A DNA stretch of 7,959 nucleotides from an uncultured Prevotella sp. (GTDB taxonomy: Bacteria; Bacteroidota; Bacteroidia; Bacteroidales; Bacteroidaceae), in contig CAKPTK010000102.1 of NCBI GenBank assembly GCA_934190685.1, forward strand, positions 1 to 7,959, in the 5' to 3' direction. Under the pieces are notes generated by a model. The model was given only the letters and a program-made list of their open reading frames with translations. It was not told where the DNA came from and searched no databases. Positions 5,668-7,959 of the stretch are shown here, piece after piece. Every line of letters begins with the position of its first letter. Within the stretch, counting starts at the first letter, position 1. A program made the translations under genes and the position numbers.

Positions 5668-7959
5668 TTAATGCTTTTCTACTTTGATGTTGAGTTTGAA
5701 CTCGTCGAATTCAGTCTCCACACCGTCATTGTCGGCAATGGCAATGTTGTCTGCCAACACTTGACTCTTGATATAATCGCCATAGGCGGTAATCGCCTTG
5801 TCGGTTTCCTCGTTGGGTGCCACAGTGACCACAATGCGGTCAGTAATCTCCAACCCAGTTTCCTTTCGGAGATTCTGAATACGGTTAATCAGTTCACGAG
5901 CCATACCCTCATTGCGGAGTTCATCGGTCAGTTCGACCTCAAGAGCCACCGTGAGATTTCCGTCGTTGGCAACGAGCCAACCAGGAATGTCCTCGCTGAT
6001 GATTTCCACGTCTGCGGACTCCACAGTCACGTTGTTTCCATCTACAGAGAGCGAAATAGAGCCGTTCTTCTCCAAGTCGGCAATCTCCTCCTGAGAGAGG
6101 GCACTCATCGCTGCGGCAATGCCTTTCATCAACTTGCCGAACTTCTTGCCCATGGTGCGGAAGTTACACTTCACCTTCTTCACAAGGATACCTGCGCCCT
6201 CGACAAACTTCAGTTCCTTGACATTCACCTCGTTCATTATCAGATTTTTAACCGCCTCGATGTGACGCTTTTGTTCAGCATCCACAGCAGGAATCATAAT
6301 GCATTGCAGAGGTTGGCGGACTTTGATATTCACCTTGCGACGAAGGGCAAGCACCATAGAAGTGATTTTCTGTGCCATACCCATACGAGCCTCCAAGTCC
6401 TTGTCAATGAAAGAATCATCAGCTATAGGGAATTTGGCCAGATGCACAGAGCAGACCTGGTCACGACCTGTAGTTGAAACCAAGTCCATATAGAGTTGAT
6501 CTGCATAGAACGGAGCAAATGGTGCCAACATTTTAGCGACGGTTTCAAGACAAGTGTAGAGGGTTTGATATGCGGACAATTTGTCTGCGCTCATCTCTTT
6601 ACCCCAGAAACGCTTGCGGTTCAGACGCACGTACCAGTTGCTCAAATCATCGTTGACAAAGGTGTCAATCAGTCGGCCGGCACGAGTAGGGTCAAAGTTG
6701 TTCAACTCTTTCTCCACGCCCTTGATCAAGGTGTGAAGGACGGAAAGAATCCAACGGTCAATCTCCGGACGTTCTGCCAACGGCACGTCAGGTTCAGAAT
6801 AGGTAAAGCCGTCCACATTCGCATAGAGACTGAAGAAGGAATAGGTGTTGTACAATGTTCCGAAGAACTTGCGGCGCACCTCATCCACGCCCTGTGGATC
6901 AAACTTCAGGTTGTCCCAAGGCTCCGAGTTGGTCATCATATAGAAACGTACTGGGTCGGCTCCATATTTGTCAATCATCTCGAACGGATTGGTCACATTA
7001 CCCACGTGCTTGCTCATCTTGTTGCCTTTGGCGTCTAACACCAAGCCTGAAGAAATCACATTCTTAAAGGCAACAGAGTCAAACACCATTGTGGCGATGG
7101 CATGGAGCGTGAAGAACCATCCACGAGTCTGGTCTACACCTTCATTGATGAAGTCTGCCGGATAGAACTTTGGCGGAATGGCAAAGCCCTCATAGGAACT
7201 GTTGACAAGCGCCTTCCGGTCCTCTTCAGTGCCACGCGCCATCTCACCTTCAAACGGATAATGAAGCTGCGCATAAGGCATGGAGCCTGAGTCGAACCAC
7301 ACGTCAATCAAATCGCTCTCACGATACATCGGTTTTCCCTGCTCGTTAACAAGGACAATGTTGTCAACGTATGGACGGTGAAGGTCTATCTTGTCGTAGT
7401 TTTTCTGTGAATAGTCACCCGGAACAAACCCCTTGTCCTTCAAAGGATTGCTCTTCATCACACCCGCAGCCACACTCTTCTCTATCTCTTGATAGAGTTC
7501 TTCCAAACTGCCGATGCATTTTTCTCCGCGGTTCTCGTCGCGCCAAATAGGCAGTGGAGTGCCCCAAAAACGTGAGCGGGAAAGATTCCAGTCATTCAGA
7601 TTCTCGAGCCAATTGCCAAAACGGCCAGTACCTGTAGACTCTGGCTGCCAATTGATGGTCTTGTTCAGTTCTACCATACGTTCCTTGCGGGCGGTGTCCT
7701 TAATAAACCAACTGTCGAGCGGATAATAAAGAATAGGTTTGTCCGTGCGCCAACAGTGAGGATAGTTGTGCACGTGCTTTTCTGTCTTGAAAGCCAGACC
7801 TTCCTGCTTGAGCTCCATGCAGAGCACCACGTTCAAGTCCTCATCCTTCTCAGACGCTTTCTTGTCCCAAACACCATCCTTGTTGTATTTAGGATCATAT
7901 GCATTCTTCACATAGTCCCCCGCATGACGGGCATAGGTATTCTTGTCTACACAGCTGCC
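5668..7959 (-). CDS. ileS: Isoleucyl-tRNA synthetase, partial (5' end outside window)
   Basis: This enzyme charges tRNA-Ile with isoleucine in the cytoplasm and edits mischarged valine. The frame is open to the right edge and 763 residues are visible. The HIGH motif and roughly the first third of the protein are missing from the window. The visible part begins GSCVDKNTYARHAGDYV near the end of the CP1 editing domain. Next come YPHCWRTDKPILYY (visible residues about 66-79), NDWNLSRSRFWGTPLPIW, and VWFDSGSMPYAQLHYPF. The catalytic KMSKS loop reads KMSKH (314-318). Then come the anticodon-binding helical domain (PEIDRWILSVL, LSNWYVRLNRKRFWG) and a C-terminal DUF5915-like region ending in DELRNEGMARELINRIQNLRKETG. 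This is the long eukaryote-like (type II) architecture, with no C-terminal Cys4 zinc finger. That type is often naturally insensitive to mupirocin, which is an inference here. The GTG at 7911 is internal, not the start. Confidence 0.97.
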   Translation of the reverse strand, partial: GSCVDKNTYARHAGDYVKNAYDPKYNKDGVWDKKASEKDEDLNVVLCMELKQEGLAFKTEKHVHNYPHCWRTDKPILYYPLDSWFIKDTARKERMVELNKTINWQPESTGTGRFGNWLENLNDWNLSRSRFWGTPLPIWRDENRGEKCIGSLEELYQEIEKSVAAGVMKSNPLKDKGFVPGDYSQKNYDKIDLHRPYVDNIVLVNEQGKPMYRESDLIDVWFDSGSMPYAQLHYPFEGEMARGTEEDRKALVNSSYEGFAIPPKFYPADFINEGVDQTRGWFFTLHAIATMVFDSVAFKNVISSGLVLDAKGNKMSKHVGNVTNPFEMIDKYGADPVRFYMMTNSEPWDNLKFDPQGVDEVRRKFFGTLYNTYSFFSLYANVDGFTYSEPDVPLAERPEIDRWILSVLHTLIKGVEKELNNFDPTRAGRLIDTFVNDDLSNWYVRLNRKRFWGKEMSADKLSAYQTLYTCLETVAKMLAPFAPFYADQLYMDLVSTTGRDQVCSVHLAKFPIADDSFIDKDLEARMGMAQKITSMVLALRRKVNIKVRQPLQCIMIPAVDAEQKRHIEAVKNLIMNEVNVKELKFVEGAGILVKKVKCNFRTMGKKFGKLMKGIAAAMSALSQEEIADLEKNGSISLSVDGNNVTVESADVEIISEDIPGWLVANDGNLTVALEVELTDELRNEGMARELINRIQNLRKETGLEITDRIVVTVAPNEETDKAITAYGDYIKSQVLADNIAIADNDGVETEFDEFKLNIKVEKH

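Noticed and set aside
5584..6477. Plus-strand open frame of 297 codons antisense to the ileS 3' end
   Set aside because: The minus strand encodes a well-conserved IleS C-terminal region here. The antisense product is His and Leu rich, without family features.

Overview
The window looks like a chromosomal housekeeping region of a Bacteroidales bacterium, most likely Prevotella or a close Prevotellaceae relative. This rests on recognised protein families: a long, eukaryote-like IleS, a 126-residue DksA/TraR-like protein without zinc-finger cysteines, a large LspA with Bacteroidetes-type insertions, a DUF4296 lipoprotein and a short sigma-70 paralogue. Gene starts also lack convincing Shine-Dalgarno sites and have A-rich leaders. 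No genus marker such as rRNA is present, so the genus is an inference.

All eight genes lie on the minus strand, so transcription runs from high to low coordinates. In transcription order they are: ileS (its 5' end is cut by the right edge), a 92-nt gap holding a 13-bp perfect inverted repeat, the dksA-like gene, lspA (ATGA overlap), a DUF4296 lipoprotein gene (1-nt gap), a 73-codon gene of unknown function, nadC, a secreted C69-family dipeptidase gene (TGATG junction with nadC), and a sigma-70 family gene. A strong intrinsic terminator follows the sigma gene. Within the window only the ileS-dksA gap is long enough for a promoter, and nothing convincing was found there. The whole block may therefore be one long operon led from upstream of ileS, possibly split or modulated at the hairpin.

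Functionally the block mixes translation (IleS), RNA polymerase control (DksA-like protein and sigma factor), lipoprotein maturation (LspA next to a likely substrate), NAD synthesis (NadC) and extracytoplasmic peptide breakdown (C69). It resembles an assorted growth-linked operon rather than a dedicated defence, mobile or biosynthetic system. I found no tRNA, rRNA, CRISPR array, insertion sequence, attachment site or prophage gene.

The points most worth a second look are the altered promoter-melting residues of the sigma factor, the fully cysteine-free DksA-like protein carried on the same strand run, and the unexplained hairpin between ileS and dksA. Positions 1-65, beyond the terminator, are A-rich spacer with nothing I can identify.
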